DNA of 35,380 nucleotides, from positions 1-35,380 of IMG/VR virus record IMGVR_UViG_3300050015_000940. The stretch is one strand, 5' to 3'. Source of the DNA: a virus. Positions 1 through 7,305 of the stretch are shown here, in pieces. Within the stretch, counting starts at the first letter, position 1, and each line of letters begins with the position of its first letter. The notes below the pieces were generated by a model. That model saw only the letters and a program-made list of their open reading frames with translations, was not told the DNA's origin and did no database searches. The position numbers and the translations under genes are program-made.

Positions 1-631
1 TAATAGCAGGGCCTCTTTCAATAAGAGTTAATATTCCATATTTTTCCATTTCTTTAAGAAAATCTAACTCATATAAACCCTGATATTTTTTATCCTTATA
101 AATTTTTATTTTAGATTGAGCATATTTTGAATGAAATGTCATTTTTCCAGATTCCCATGCTTCTTTTATAGAAATTTGATTAGAGCAACTTATTTTAAAT
201 TTAGAATTTTCGGAATGATGCTTTCCAAGCATAGATGATGGATGCCCTTTTTTTGCTTTACTTATTTTATCTCTAACTTCTTTTCTTTTTGCAGGATTAT
301 TTTCTCCAGAGAATTGAGGAAGTTTTTCTCCTTTATTCCATGGAACTATTTCAAACATTGGATTTTTTTCTTGTTTTTTACTACAAGAAGAACAATAATG
401 TTTTTCTATATTTTCATTTAGATTTTCAATTCTATTTTTAAATTCACATCCACATTCATCGCATTTAAGTTCTAATCTAAATCTTCGATAAGAAGAAGTT
501 TTTAAAAAATACCAAGGTATTTCCAAAATATCTCCCTTTTTTATATTCTCAAATCCTTTTTTATTTAAAAAACCAATTCTTGAAGACCCATTTGCCTCTA
601 ACTTAATTTTTTCTTCTTTATTAATAAACAT
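1..631 (-). CDS. PD-(D/E)XK-type homing endonuclease, C-terminus cut by window edge
   Basis: A reading frame opens at the ATG at 629-631 and runs off the left edge after about 210 codons without a stop. Around residues 59-85 there are two CxxC pairs (CDECGC and CSSC), which suggest a zinc ribbon. A NUMOD3-like basic stretch with GKHHSENSKFK follows. Near the edge is YQGLYELDFL followed by IERGPAI. The same block (YxGxYELDFL, then QRGPSI or QRASFI) starts the catalytic domain of the two plus-strand endonucleases at 7306 and 9457, so this is a third relative. Its expected PDF...VEIK catalytic half lies outside the window. It is inferred to be a free-standing mobile endonuclease downstream of the nucleotidyltransferase gene. 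Family assignment rests on that similarity alone; the truncated end cannot be judged. Confidence 0.72.
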   Translation of the reverse strand, partial: MFINKEEKIKLEANGSSRIGFLNKKGFENIKKGDILEIPWYFLKTSSYRRFRLELKCDECGCEFKNRIENLNENIEKHYCSSCSKKQEKNPMFEIVPWNKGEKLPQFSGENNPAKRKEVRDKISKAKKGHPSSMLGKHHSENSKFKISCSNQISIKEAWESGKMTFHSKYAQSKIKIYKDKKYQGLYELDFLKEMEKYGILTLIERGPAI

Positions 632-685
632 TTTATTTTATATATTCAGAAATAAAAAGGGCTTTATTCCAACCCATGCTGGTCA

Positions 686-1831
686 TTATATAAATATTTT
701 AGGATATTGTTCTTTGGCTTCAGAAGGAAATATAAGTCCTTGTTCTTGAAGACACTCTGAAAATCTAGCAAGAATATCTTGCAATTTATCCTTCCATTTG
801 AAATTAGGACTGTGAATTACTGCCCAAAGCTTCTCAAATGTATTTATATCCGATGGTTTATACCCCTCACCTACTGTAAGTTCTGTAACCTCCTGAGGAT
901 TTGAAGTAACAAATTCGTCAAAATTAGGATCATTCTTACCATTTTTGACTAATCCTTTCTTCCCCATAAAGTTCTTTCTGACTCGAAATATTCCTTTTGG
1001 GTATCTTAGAATATTGGTTTCTAATTCTTCAACTCCATCATCTGGGGTTCTTTTAGTAATGTCTTTTTGCGTTTCTGTAATAAGTGCCATGAGAAGAATA
1101 TTTCTCATCTTACCTTTATATTTTGATTCATTTCCCTTAAAATCAGGAGAATGATATATGAATCTTGACCATTCTAAATCCGGGGTAATCATTAAATCTA
1201 TTTGGCAAGTCCCCTGAGTAGTGTCCCCGTTAATTGGTGCACCAAAAGAAACTATACAAAAACCATGATTAATCTTAATCTGTAATCCTTTTTCTGCTAA
1301 AGCATTTGCTAAAAATTGAACAGTATCATCTTCTTTTAAAGCATTCTTTGTCATAAGAGCTTCTGCAGAAACTGCTACATCAATATCTCCGTGTTTATCT
1401 CCCTCTAACTTTTTCCCATAGGATCCTATTGTGTCCACATCTTTTTTATCTAAACCAAGGAAAGGAATAACATATTTGTAAACCCAATCCATTGTTCCCC
1501 GAGCTTCTTCCCAAGTAACTGATCTGGATTCAGGAATTGCATTGCCTCCTTCATTTAGAGATTTCCAGTCTTTAAATCCCATAAAAGTATCTCCAACCGA
1601 TTCATTTTTTGTTGGTTGAAGAACTCTCTGAAGAATTGTAATCATCTTCAAAGAAGGTTTCGGAATAAGAGTAGCTGTTATTTGATAAACCTTTGGATCT
1701 CTTTTTCCTAAATATCTCCATCTCATTTTTTCTCCTGGAACTAAGTTAACTTCATAGAAATCGTCACCCTTCCATATGGAGTGTGTATAAAATGCGTTTG
1801 ATCTATTTTTATAAATCTGTAGGTATGCCAT
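686..1831 (-). CDS. Pol-beta-superfamily nucleotidyltransferase
   Basis: With the ATG at 1829-1831 the product has 381 residues. The core shows the nucleotidyltransferase signature: GSYGKK at 136-141, then GDIDVAVS at 148-155 with metal-binding D149 and D151, and a third acid in CQIDLMI (D212). Such enzymes transfer a nucleotide to a protein, RNA or small molecule; the substrate cannot be read from the sequence. The frame stays open upstream to 1942, but that start would lie deep inside the preceding gene, so I chose 1831. This overlaps the 2H phosphoesterase stop by 23 bases and implies co-transcription. A second possible start is the ATG at 1580-1582, giving MGFKDWKSLNEGG, which resembles the N-terminus of the upstream protein (MGFKSFNDWLAEG). 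If that is used, the first 83 codons encode something separate. Fold is well supported; role is unknown. Confidence 0.75.
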   Translation of the reverse strand: MAYLQIYKNRSNAFYTHSIWKGDDFYEVNLVPGEKMRWRYLGKRDPKVYQITATLIPKPSLKMITILQRVLQPTKNESVGDTFMGFKDWKSLNEGGNAIPESRSVTWEEARGTMDWVYKYVIPFLGLDKKDVDTIGSYGKKLEGDKHGDIDVAVSAEALMTKNALKEDDTVQFLANALAEKGLQIKINHGFCIVSFGAPINGDTTQGTCQIDLMITPDLEWSRFIYHSPDFKGNESKYKGKMRNILLMALITETQKDITKRTPDDGVEELETNILRYPKGIFRVRKNFMGKKGLVKNGKNDPNFDEFVTSNPQEVTELTVGEGYKPSDINTFEKLWAVIHSPNFKWKDKLQDILARFSECLQEQGLIFPSEAKEQYPKIFI

Positions 1832-2447
1832 CTTTTTTGTCTTTGTCTTTTTTAAGATTAACAACTTTTCTTGAAAGTTTATCTGGATCTGTACTTTTCT
1901 TTTTGTTTTTGTTTGGATGCCATGAATAAACGGCTTTATCAAATATTACTTTAAAAGGTTCGGTCAATGTTGACTTATACTTCTTTCCAAGTCCGGGTTT
2001 TACAAAAGCGATGGTCATGTGAGGGTTATATCCATCAAAATCCTGTGTATTAGGAAGTTTCATAAATAAATCACGATACCTTTGAAGCTGAGGGGTTACA
2101 GGAAGATTATATTTCACAACATCATAATCTTCATTTTCAAATACATCAATTTCTGTTACTGGGAGGATTAATTTTTGCATATTAGCTTCCATCATATCAG
2201 CTAATCTTTGTGGGTCTATTTCTTCTTCATGAATACCATAAATGATCGTCATGTGAGGCTGGGTTTCTTTTCCATAGGAATCGTCTCCTGGTTTAAGATA
2301 AAGATCATCTTCAGCAATACCGTCTAAATGAAATTCTTCCCAGTTATCAATATCTGCGTCCATCATGATGCAACCGTATTTTGGTTCATCCTTTGTACTC
2401 TTATGAGCCCCCTCGGCTAACCAATCATTGAACGACTTAAATCCCAT
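1809..2447 (-). CDS. 2H phosphoesterase (LigT/2'-5' RNA ligase-like), possible anti-CBASS type
   Basis: The protein has 212 residues and two HxT motifs, PHMTIIYG (H65, T67) and PHMTIAFV (H143, T145). Their spacing of about 78 residues is what the 2H phosphoesterase fold needs to put two histidines in one active site. Family members cut 2'-5' or cyclic phosphodiester bonds. In phages, one branch (Acb1, such as T4 57B) destroys the cyclic nucleotide alarms of CBASS immunity, and others act on RNA ends. The sequence does not decide between these. The first residues, MGFKSFNDWLAEG, resemble a T4 capsid-targeting peptide. The C-terminus from about 175 is lysine-rich and probably disordered. It is the first gene of a minus-strand pair with the nucleotidyltransferase, overlapping it by 23 bases. 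Confidence 0.8.
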   Translation of the reverse strand: MGFKSFNDWLAEGAHKSTKDEPKYGCIMMDADIDNWEEFHLDGIAEDDLYLKPGDDSYGKETQPHMTIIYGIHEEEIDPQRLADMMEANMQKLILPVTEIDVFENEDYDVVKYNLPVTPQLQRYRDLFMKLPNTQDFDGYNPHMTIAFVKPGLGKKYKSTLTEPFKVIFDKAVYSWHPNKNKKKSTDPDKLSRKVVNLKKDKDKKDGIPTDL

Positions 2448-2493
2448 AATGCTTTTTCATTTCTTTATTTATTCGATAAATAAAATAAAAGAT

Positions 2494-3255
2494 ATGCCTT
2501 CTAAATTCCCATTTTATGTAACAGATGACTGGAAGTTTTATGAGCATACTCCAGAAACTAAAATAATTAAAGCTATGACACCATCAATTTCACAAAAAAG
2601 ATTAGACGACTTAGGATGTGTTCTTGGTTTAGACTGTTCAAAATATCAACCAAATATCAATTGGGCTGCTGCAAAAACTGCAGGAATTCAATTTGCTTTT
2701 ATTAAAATGACCGAAGGAACAACAGGACATGAAGATAGTTTGTATAATGTAAAAGCTAGGGTTCTTTCTGCACAACAAAATGGGGTAAAAGTTGGATATT
2801 ATCATTTTGCAAGACCCGGTAATATAGCAGAACCAGAAGCTGATGCCAATGAAGAAATTCAAAATATTTTAGGTCATATTGGATTCTTACCTAAATCGGA
2901 TTTACCTCTTGCATTGGATCTTGAAGCTTATTCAACTCAGAATGTTTGGGATAATAAGGTGGATCACATGGATCGATTTGTTAGTACCATTATAGCTGCC
3001 TTAAAAGTTAGAAATATACCGGTAATAGTTTACTCTTATAAAAGTTTCTTAGATGATAACACAAATCATTCATTTGGAGCTTACCCTGTATGGATTGCAG
3101 CATATTTAAATAATCCAGAAGTTAGTTTACCTGTAGTCCCAATAGGTTGGGATACTTGGGATATTTGGCAATTCACAGAAAAAGGTCAAATCGACGGATA
3201 TACCGGGGATATTGACCTGGATATTATGAAACAAGACTTTTTTAATAAGTTCTAA
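2494..3255 (+). CDS. GH25 lysozyme (endolysin-like muramidase)
   Basis: A 253-residue glycoside hydrolase family 25 protein that should cut the MurNAc-GlcNAc bond of peptidoglycan during lysis or entry. Family landmarks appear in order: VLGLDCSKYQPNINW (first catalytic acid region), FAFIKMTEG, VGYYHFARP, LALDLEAY (the DxE pair), VIVYSYKSFL, PVWIAAYL and WDIWQFTEKG...GDIDLDIM. The start is set at ATG 2494, preceded by the A-rich TAAATAAAATAAAAGAT. An upstream in-frame ATG at 2428 would overlap the divergent phosphoesterase gene and add an unlikely leader. There is no signal peptide, so a holin or other export route would be needed. The gene is alone on the plus strand here, and its end overlaps the convergent gene at 3242 by 14 bases. 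Confidence 0.92.
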   Translation: MPSKFPFYVTDDWKFYEHTPETKIIKAMTPSISQKRLDDLGCVLGLDCSKYQPNINWAAAKTAGIQFAFIKMTEGTTGHEDSLYNVKARVLSAQQNGVKVGYYHFARPGNIAEPEADANEEIQNILGHIGFLPKSDLPLALDLEAYSTQNVWDNKVDHMDRFVSTIIAALKVRNIPVIVYSYKSFLDDNTNHSFGAYPVWIAAYLNNPEVSLPVVPIGWDTWDIWQFTEKGQIDGYTGDIDLDIMKQDFFNKF

Positions 3256-3568
3256 TAGCCTTTAAAAGTTTTTCTCCTTTAGTTGAAACATGCCATCCAT
3301 CTTCTCTTTTTTCCATAATACCTAATTTTTGAAAAATAGCGAAGGATATGGCTGCTATTTCTTTGGCATCTTTTATAGCATCTTTTATTTCGGCTTCGTT
3401 AAGTAGCGGAGTTCCACCAGTTTCTAATTTTTTATCTACTCTTGCTTTGATTGAATTAAAAACGGTAGCTTTGCTCATGAAAGGAACGGTTATCTCTGAA
3501 TCATAATCTCCCTTATTTATTTTTTCTTTAACTTTGTTCAGGAATACCTGAGCTGATTCATTATTCAT
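3242..3568 (-). CDS. Small protein with a possible winged-helix C-terminus
   Basis: Unrecognised protein of 108 residues from the ATG at 3566-3568. An upstream in-frame GTG at 3607 is possible, but the ATG has the A-rich leader usual here (AGAAAAATTACTAACT). The C-terminal part (SFAIFQKLGIM, DGWHVSTKGEKLL) reads like a helix-turn-helix followed by a beta-wing, as in small DNA-binding regulators. The N-terminal half is charged and helical. It lies downstream of a GIY-YIG gene and ends tail to tail with the lysozyme. Real gene likely; DNA binding is only a shape-based guess. Confidence 0.6.
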   Translation of the reverse strand: MNNESAQVFLNKVKEKINKGDYDSEITVPFMSKATVFNSIKARVDKKLETGGTPLLNEAEIKDAIKDAKEIAAISFAIFQKLGIMEKREDGWHVSTKGEKLLKAIRTY

Positions 3569-3639
3569 AGTTAGTAATTTTTCTGTATGTACCTTTATTG
3601 TATGCACCAGAACACGAAGAAGTAACCATTTAAAAGTAT

Positions 3640-4203
3640 TTAACGGTAATTTAACGCCTGAGTATGCTGATTGTTTCCATTTGAATTATTCGAAGGTTTT
3701 CCTAACTTAGAATTTCTCATTTTATCTTTTGTTTTTTCGGAAAATTTTCGATGAGGTTTTTTTAATTTTTCTTTAATTTCCTCAGATCTTTTTTTATTTC
3801 TATTTGAATCTCCAATTTGATTTTTGCTTTCTTTTGTATGATGCCATAACCCGATTCTTTCTCGGTTTGAATCACCAATTCGTTTTTTTCCTTCTTCAGA
3901 AATATTACAAGAAGCAAATTTTTTTATTCCTCCCCATGCATTTAAATTATAGCCATGAGGGTATGCACAATTAAATTGTTTGATATATTTTTCTTGAGCA
4001 TTAAAAGAATCTTCCCTTTTTGGAAAAGTTTCTAAAATTTCTCTTTTAAAATTTTTCCGGCCAAATTTTTTTATATCCTTTTTGAGAGCAGTTCCGCTTC
4101 CAATATAGGGGTCACTTTCCATATAAAATGTTTTGTGGTCTCCTACGTATTGTTTCCCATTTAATAAACAAGTAGTTACATAAACATAGTAAATTTCTTG
4201 CAT
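3640..4203 (-). CDS. GIY-YIG homing endonuclease (YVY/YVG variant) with NUMOD3 repeats
   Basis: A 187-residue free-standing homing endonuclease. The GIY-YIG module occupies about residues 5-100, with YYVYVTTCLLNGKQYVG in place of the canonical GIY and YIG. SDPYIGSG, NFKREILE and the likely metal-binding glutamate in NAQEKYIKQFN follow. The C-terminal part holds repeated NUMOD3-like DNA-binding motifs (EEGKKRIGDSNRERIG, KESKNQIGDSNRNKK, EKTKDKMRNSKLGK). It is the same subtype as the gene at 19923, with matching YIGSG and NFKREILE blocks. A late-promoter-like TATATAAA lies 11 bases upstream of the ATG, so it may have its own transcript. It sits between the RuvC-like gene and a small regulator-like gene. 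Confidence 0.88.
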   Translation of the reverse strand: MQEIYYVYVTTCLLNGKQYVGDHKTFYMESDPYIGSGTALKKDIKKFGRKNFKREILETFPKREDSFNAQEKYIKQFNCAYPHGYNLNAWGGIKKFASCNISEEGKKRIGDSNRERIGLWHHTKESKNQIGDSNRNKKRSEEIKEKLKKPHRKFSEKTKDKMRNSKLGKPSNNSNGNNQHTQALNYR

Positions 4204-4213
4204 AGATTTTTAC

Positions 4214-4223
4214 TTTATATATC
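4214..4223 (-). promoter_or_regulatory. Late-promoter-like element (GATATATAAA)
   Basis: On the minus strand this reads GATATATAAAGTAAA, close to the T4 late -10 box TATAAATA. The same string occurs at 20644, 26995 and 32241 upstream of other minus-strand genes. It lies 11 bases before the GIY-YIG start, which would leave almost no leader. AT-rich sequence makes chance matches likely. Confidence 0.35.
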
Positions 4224-4383
4224 TAAAGTTAATAAATGAGTTCATGTTAATTAAAGAATCGTTAAAATTTTAGAGAACTCAAAATTTAACCAGAATTTAA
4301 CAAACCCTTGGAAACTATCCCATTATCAAGCATAAAAAGAGTGCTCAGAGAGAGTTTAGAAGAGGGTCTCTAAGAAGGATCTC

Positions 4384-5010
4384 TCAAAAAAGATGGGGAT
4401 TCTTCTCCCTGAAAGTCTCTACAGCCCAGAAAGCATCCACAAGGTCATCTAAATGCTCAATCCAAGTCCCAGTTCTTTTTTGAAATTTTTCAGGGGTAGC
4501 TTTTAACTCATGGCGAAGTTGAAGATCAACGCCAGATTCTATGAAGGCACGAATCATATCTTCTTTCTTTTTTCCTTTTTGGGAACAACCTGCAGTTTTC
4601 TTAATAGTTATTGGCGCGTACGTCTCCATGTGGGAGAAAGGAATGGTTTCATCAAAAAGGTTTCTCATAAGCATATACTTATAACCTCCTAATTGAATTG
4701 CCATATTTCCGGAAGAATTATAGGAAAGTCCTTCAAAAGCAATATACCAATCCTTAGATAAATCATCTGGAAGAGATTCAACAATAAGATCTGCAAGGTA
4801 CATTGAGTTTTCGACTTCCCACTGCATTTTCTTAGAAGAATCCTTATCCTTATATTTTTTATCTACTCTTGTCCATACTTCAACTCCAGCACTTTCAAGA
4901 ATCTTTCTTTCCTTCTGATGTTCAAAAGGCCAAGACATTAAGCTGTACTTTCCGTGGTTGAAAAGACATGCAGCAGGTTTGTTGATTGAAAAATCAAAAC
5001 CAATAATCAT
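4384..5010 (-). CDS. RuvC-like Holliday junction resolvase / RNase H-fold nuclease
   Basis: A 208-residue protein that fits the RuvC fold. It opens with MIIGFDFSINKPAACLF, where D6 sits in the first beta-strand like the first RuvC acid. It continues with WYIAFEGLSY (second acid, E93 region) and ends with HLDDLVDAFWAVE, supplying the last acidic residues on the final helix. Phage RuvC-like enzymes resolve four-way junctions and trim branched DNA before packaging; T4 uses the unrelated endonuclease VII for this. The gene follows two hypothetical genes with gaps of 2 and 12 bases on the same strand, so it is likely co-transcribed with them. Resolvase activity is inferred from the fold and the acid pattern. 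Confidence 0.75.
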   Translation of the reverse strand: MIIGFDFSINKPAACLFNHGKYSLMSWPFEHQKERKILESAGVEVWTRVDKKYKDKDSSKKMQWEVENSMYLADLIVESLPDDLSKDWYIAFEGLSYNSSGNMAIQLGGYKYMLMRNLFDETIPFSHMETYAPITIKKTAGCSQKGKKKEDMIRAFIESGVDLQLRHELKATPEKFQKRTGTWIEHLDDLVDAFWAVETFREKNPHLF

Positions 5011-5022
5011 AAGTTAGCGGGT

Positions 5023-5499
5023 TTAAAAGGATTTTTTACGAAATTTTCTTTTTGTGGTTCCAGCCCTTCGAGCAATAGTATTGACGGCTTTCTCTCCAGC
5101 TGAGGAACCGGAATTAGCCGAAACTATTTTACCATTTTCTTTAGTAATGTAGGCACGCCAGGATTCGGGGTTAGAATAGTATCCATTATCTTTGATGCTT
5201 AAATACAAGTCATAATCTAATTTGAATGTTCTCCAATCATTTTCTTCTTGGTAATATTTAAATCCGAATATTGCTTCTAAAGGCAAATATTTAGTATCAA
5301 ATGGGATCTCTTCAAAATTAATGGCGGACATTATTTGATTGAAGCGTTCTTTTGCTTCGTCTCTTTCTTCTGTAGTTCCAAGTTTAAAATAATTGGTATC
5401 AAAATTTTGAACCCAGGATTTTATACCTATATCTAAGGTATCAAGAGGTTTTCCGCCTCTTTCAAAATTAGCGACTTCAAATACTTTTAAAGCTTTCAT
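5023..5499 (-). CDS. Hypothetical protein with N-terminal 'FERGG-PLDTLDIG' tag
   Basis: Unrecognised 158-residue protein. Its first 25 residues, MKALKVFEVANFERGG then KPLDTLDIG, closely match the start of the protein at 17687 (MRALKVYEAIDFTREGDPL) and an internal piece of the protein at 18170. The middle is rich in aromatic and acidic residues (FKYYQEENDWRTFKLDYDLY). The end is a basic tail (ARRAGTTKRKFRKKSF). The gap to the upstream gene is 2 bases and to the downstream RuvC-like gene 12 bases, so it belongs to a minus-strand operon. The tag suggests sorting to a common place such as the virion, but this is inference. Confidence 0.7.
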   Translation of the reverse strand: MKALKVFEVANFERGGKPLDTLDIGIKSWVQNFDTNYFKLGTTEERDEAKERFNQIMSAINFEEIPFDTKYLPLEAIFGFKYYQEENDWRTFKLDYDLYLSIKDNGYYSNPESWRAYITKENGKIVSANSGSSAGEKAVNTIARRAGTTKRKFRKKSF

Positions 5500-5501
5500 T
5501 C

Positions 5502-6332
5502 TTATTTATAGCAATAGCCTGGAAGAGAACCACCATAAACTCGGATAAGTTCTTTGAGTTCTGCTTCTGGAACATAGTCTTTTAGTGTCCAGTATCCTCT
5601 ACCGGATATAGGCCTCCAGGTTTGATCATTAATAAACTGTCTATAGTCTTCAAGTTTTCCGTTGGGTTTGTCACCCGAAGTGAATATAACTTTAAAATGT
5701 CCCGAATTATCTTTCCATATTTCAGCAGTATGTCCTTTGTAATCATCATGAACATTGAAATAATCGCATTCACCCGTTCCGAAGTTAACTCTTCCAATAG
5801 GAGATATGGAAGCTTGACGAAGATTTTTTCCACCAATTTCTGTTGCACCAGCTTCGGAGAATCTTCCGATTCCCAAACCTTTAAATATTTCGGAGTTTCC
5901 TCTTGAAAATCCACCTCCACCACTTGAAGCGGGGAAACCAGCAGGTTTTCTTTCAGCATTTGCACCGGCAACTCTTTCAGATGGAAGAAGATATTGAGTT
6001 TTATGTTTTCTTTCTAATTTTTCTCCTTTTCCGACAGGCCCTACTACTGGAGCAAGAACATCGGCAGAAGCTTTTGATCTAACTCCTGAACCGCCAAGTT
6101 CAACAGCACGATCATGGAAAATAGGGGTAATATCGTTACCTGGTCCAAATACCTGTTCAGCAGCTTCAGCTCTTGCCTGAGCTTTACCAGCATCCTGAAT
6201 GATTTTAGCCTGGGTTGTAGCTAATGATAACTCTTTAGCATGATCTCCATTAGCTTTGGTCTTTATATCTTGCATACGGACCACATCCTTTACACCGATG
6301 GCTTCGTTTATTGATTCTGCAACTAGTTTCAT
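5502..6332 (-). CDS. Hypothetical protein with glycine-rich linker, possible virion protein
   Basis: Unrecognised 276-residue protein. It starts MKLVAESINEAIG, similar to the neighbouring MKRLVTESLEEF and to T4 capsid-targeting peptides. Residues about 25-65 are alanine-rich and helical. A Gly/Ser-rich linker near 135-150 (PASSGGGGFSRGN) separates them from a C-terminal domain of about 100 residues with aromatic-rich beta-like strands (YFNVHDDYKGHTAEIW, GHFKVIFTSG, RGYWTLKDYV). Its ATG overlaps the stop of the GIY-YIG gene in an ATGA arrangement, consistent with insertion of that endonuclease between two genes of an older operon. Confidence 0.7.
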   Translation of the reverse strand: MKLVAESINEAIGVKDVVRMQDIKTKANGDHAKELSLATTQAKIIQDAGKAQARAEAAEQVFGPGNDITPIFHDRAVELGGSGVRSKASADVLAPVVGPVGKGEKLERKHKTQYLLPSERVAGANAERKPAGFPASSGGGGFSRGNSEIFKGLGIGRFSEAGATEIGGKNLRQASISPIGRVNFGTGECDYFNVHDDYKGHTAEIWKDNSGHFKVIFTSGDKPNGKLEDYRQFINDQTWRPISGRGYWTLKDYVPEAELKELIRVYGGSLPGYCYK

Positions 6333-6922
6333 ATTTCTGATTTTATTTTCTTATTCCAAGGTGTTTTCCCATACATAGGGTTACTTGACCCAATTTTAGA
6401 AATTGCCATTTTATCTTTTGTATTCTGGGATCTGATTACGCCTAAACAAAAATCATTTCCTTTATTTTTTAATCCAATTTTATCTCGGGTTTCTTTAGTA
6501 ACCTCTCTTCCTAATCCACTTAATCCAATATGTTCTTTCCAACTTTCGGATAAGACTCTTCCTTCTTGAGTCTTGCTAAGTTTTTCTTTGGATTCTTCTC
6601 TCCAAGTTAATCCTAATACTCCATCACCTCCTTTTGTTCCGTTATATCCATTAGTATAAGATTGGGATTCATTTATCCAATAAATTTCTCTTTTGGATAA
6701 AATTTCTCTTAAATCTTTTTTTGATTCGGATTTAAACTCTTCAATTATATCCCATTGGATACTATCCCATCCATATTTTCTAATGGCATTATAAAATTTA
6801 TTTTGGGTTCCTGCATTTGCATGACATTTATGAGATCTTTTTCGATTCTCAAAGTCTATAGTAAACCCAAAATATTTTTTATTTGAAGGTAAAGTTGCGC
6901 AATATATTATTCCTGTATACAT
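6329..6922 (-). CDS. GIY-YIG homing endonuclease with NUMOD3 motifs
   Basis: A 197-residue protein starting at ATG 6920-6922, one base after the stop of the upstream gene. A further in-frame start at 6949 would overlap that gene and is less likely. The catalytic module is at the N-terminus: MYTGIIYCATLPSNKKYFGF supplies the GIY...YFG strands, RSHKCHANAG holds the usual Arg, FYNAIRKYGWDSIQW follows, and the catalytic Glu is in SKREIYWINE. The C-terminal half has NUMOD3-like repeats (EESKEKLSKTQEG, KETRDKIGLKNKG, QNTKDKMAISKIG). It resembles the bacterial/phage SegA-type enzymes more than the YVY-type enzymes at 3640 and 19923. Both ends abut or overlap phage genes. Confidence 0.87.
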   Translation of the reverse strand: MYTGIIYCATLPSNKKYFGFTIDFENRKRSHKCHANAGTQNKFYNAIRKYGWDSIQWDIIEEFKSESKKDLREILSKREIYWINESQSYTNGYNGTKGGDGVLGLTWREESKEKLSKTQEGRVLSESWKEHIGLSGLGREVTKETRDKIGLKNKGNDFCLGVIRSQNTKDKMAISKIGSSNPMYGKTPWNKKIKSEI

Positions 6923-6923
6923 T

Positions 6924-7187
6924 TTACATGAATGCACCCGAAGGAACATTTGGTCCTGTATTATTTTTTCTATTTATTTCGATCTCATCAAGCTTATTGT
7001 TGATATATTTCCAGATCTCTTCCTTGTTCTCAACAACGTTTGATCCTAAGGAATGTTTATCTCTTAAAAGATCAAAACAAAGATCGCCAAGTTCTCCATA
7101 CTTGCGAAGCATAACCACCGGTTCTACTGATTCATTTATTGAATTTCCTCTGAATTCTTCTAATGATTCGGTTACTAATCTTTTCAT
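6924..7187 (-). CDS. Small hypothetical protein with capsid-targeting-like N-terminus
   Basis: Unrecognised 87-residue protein that opens the minus-strand cluster 7187-4384. The N-terminus MKRLVTESLEEFRGNSINES has the pattern of an amphipathic peptide ending in acidic residues, like MKLVAESINE in the gene at 5502. The rest is charged and helical (LRKYGELGDLCFDLLRDKH, EEIWKYINNKLDEIEI). The tail NTGPNVPSGAF looks flexible. Real gene likely from its position; function unknown. Confidence 0.6.
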   Translation of the reverse strand: MKRLVTESLEEFRGNSINESVEPVVMLRKYGELGDLCFDLLRDKHSLGSNVVENKEEIWKYINNKLDEIEINRKNNTGPNVPSGAFM

Positions 7188-7218
7188 ATTGTATTTAGAT
7201 TATTTAGATATATATTAA

Positions 7219-7273
7219 AAGGGGTTAGACTCTGGTAAAGTCAATCAGAAAGTTTTAAACTGACTGTCCCCTT
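7219..7273. repeat. Nested inverted repeat in divergent intergenic region
   Basis: Between the divergent starts at 7187 and 7306 lies a foldable stretch. AAGGGG (7219-7224) pairs with CCCCTT (7268-7273). Inside it AGTCA (7239-7243) pairs with TGACT (7261-7265), and GACT (7228-7231) offers an alternative partner for AGTC. It may be an operator, a leader-RNA structure for the endonuclease gene at 7306, or a terminator remnant. It has no clear U-tract on either side. Confidence 0.35.
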
Positions 7274-7305
7274 ATTATATATTATTCAAATAAAAAAGTT
7301 TAATC

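Noticed and set aside
686-1942. Longer start at 1942 for the nucleotidyltransferase
   Set aside because: It would read 37 Lys/Ile-rich codons through the coding end of the phosphoesterase gene; the ATG at 1831 gives a sensible start and a short overlap.
2428-2493. Longer N-terminus for the GH25 lysozyme
   Set aside because: It overlaps the divergent phosphoesterase gene; the ATG at 2494 has the A-rich leader typical here.
4300-4383. Possible terminator after the RuvC-like gene (GAGAG...CTCTC repeats)
   Set aside because: Several short GAGAG/CTCTC pairings are possible but none gives a convincing stem next to a U-tract.
5582-5971. 129-codon minus-strand frame inside the gene at 5502
   Set aside because: It overlaps a better supported gene on the same strand, with no leader and no recognisable content.
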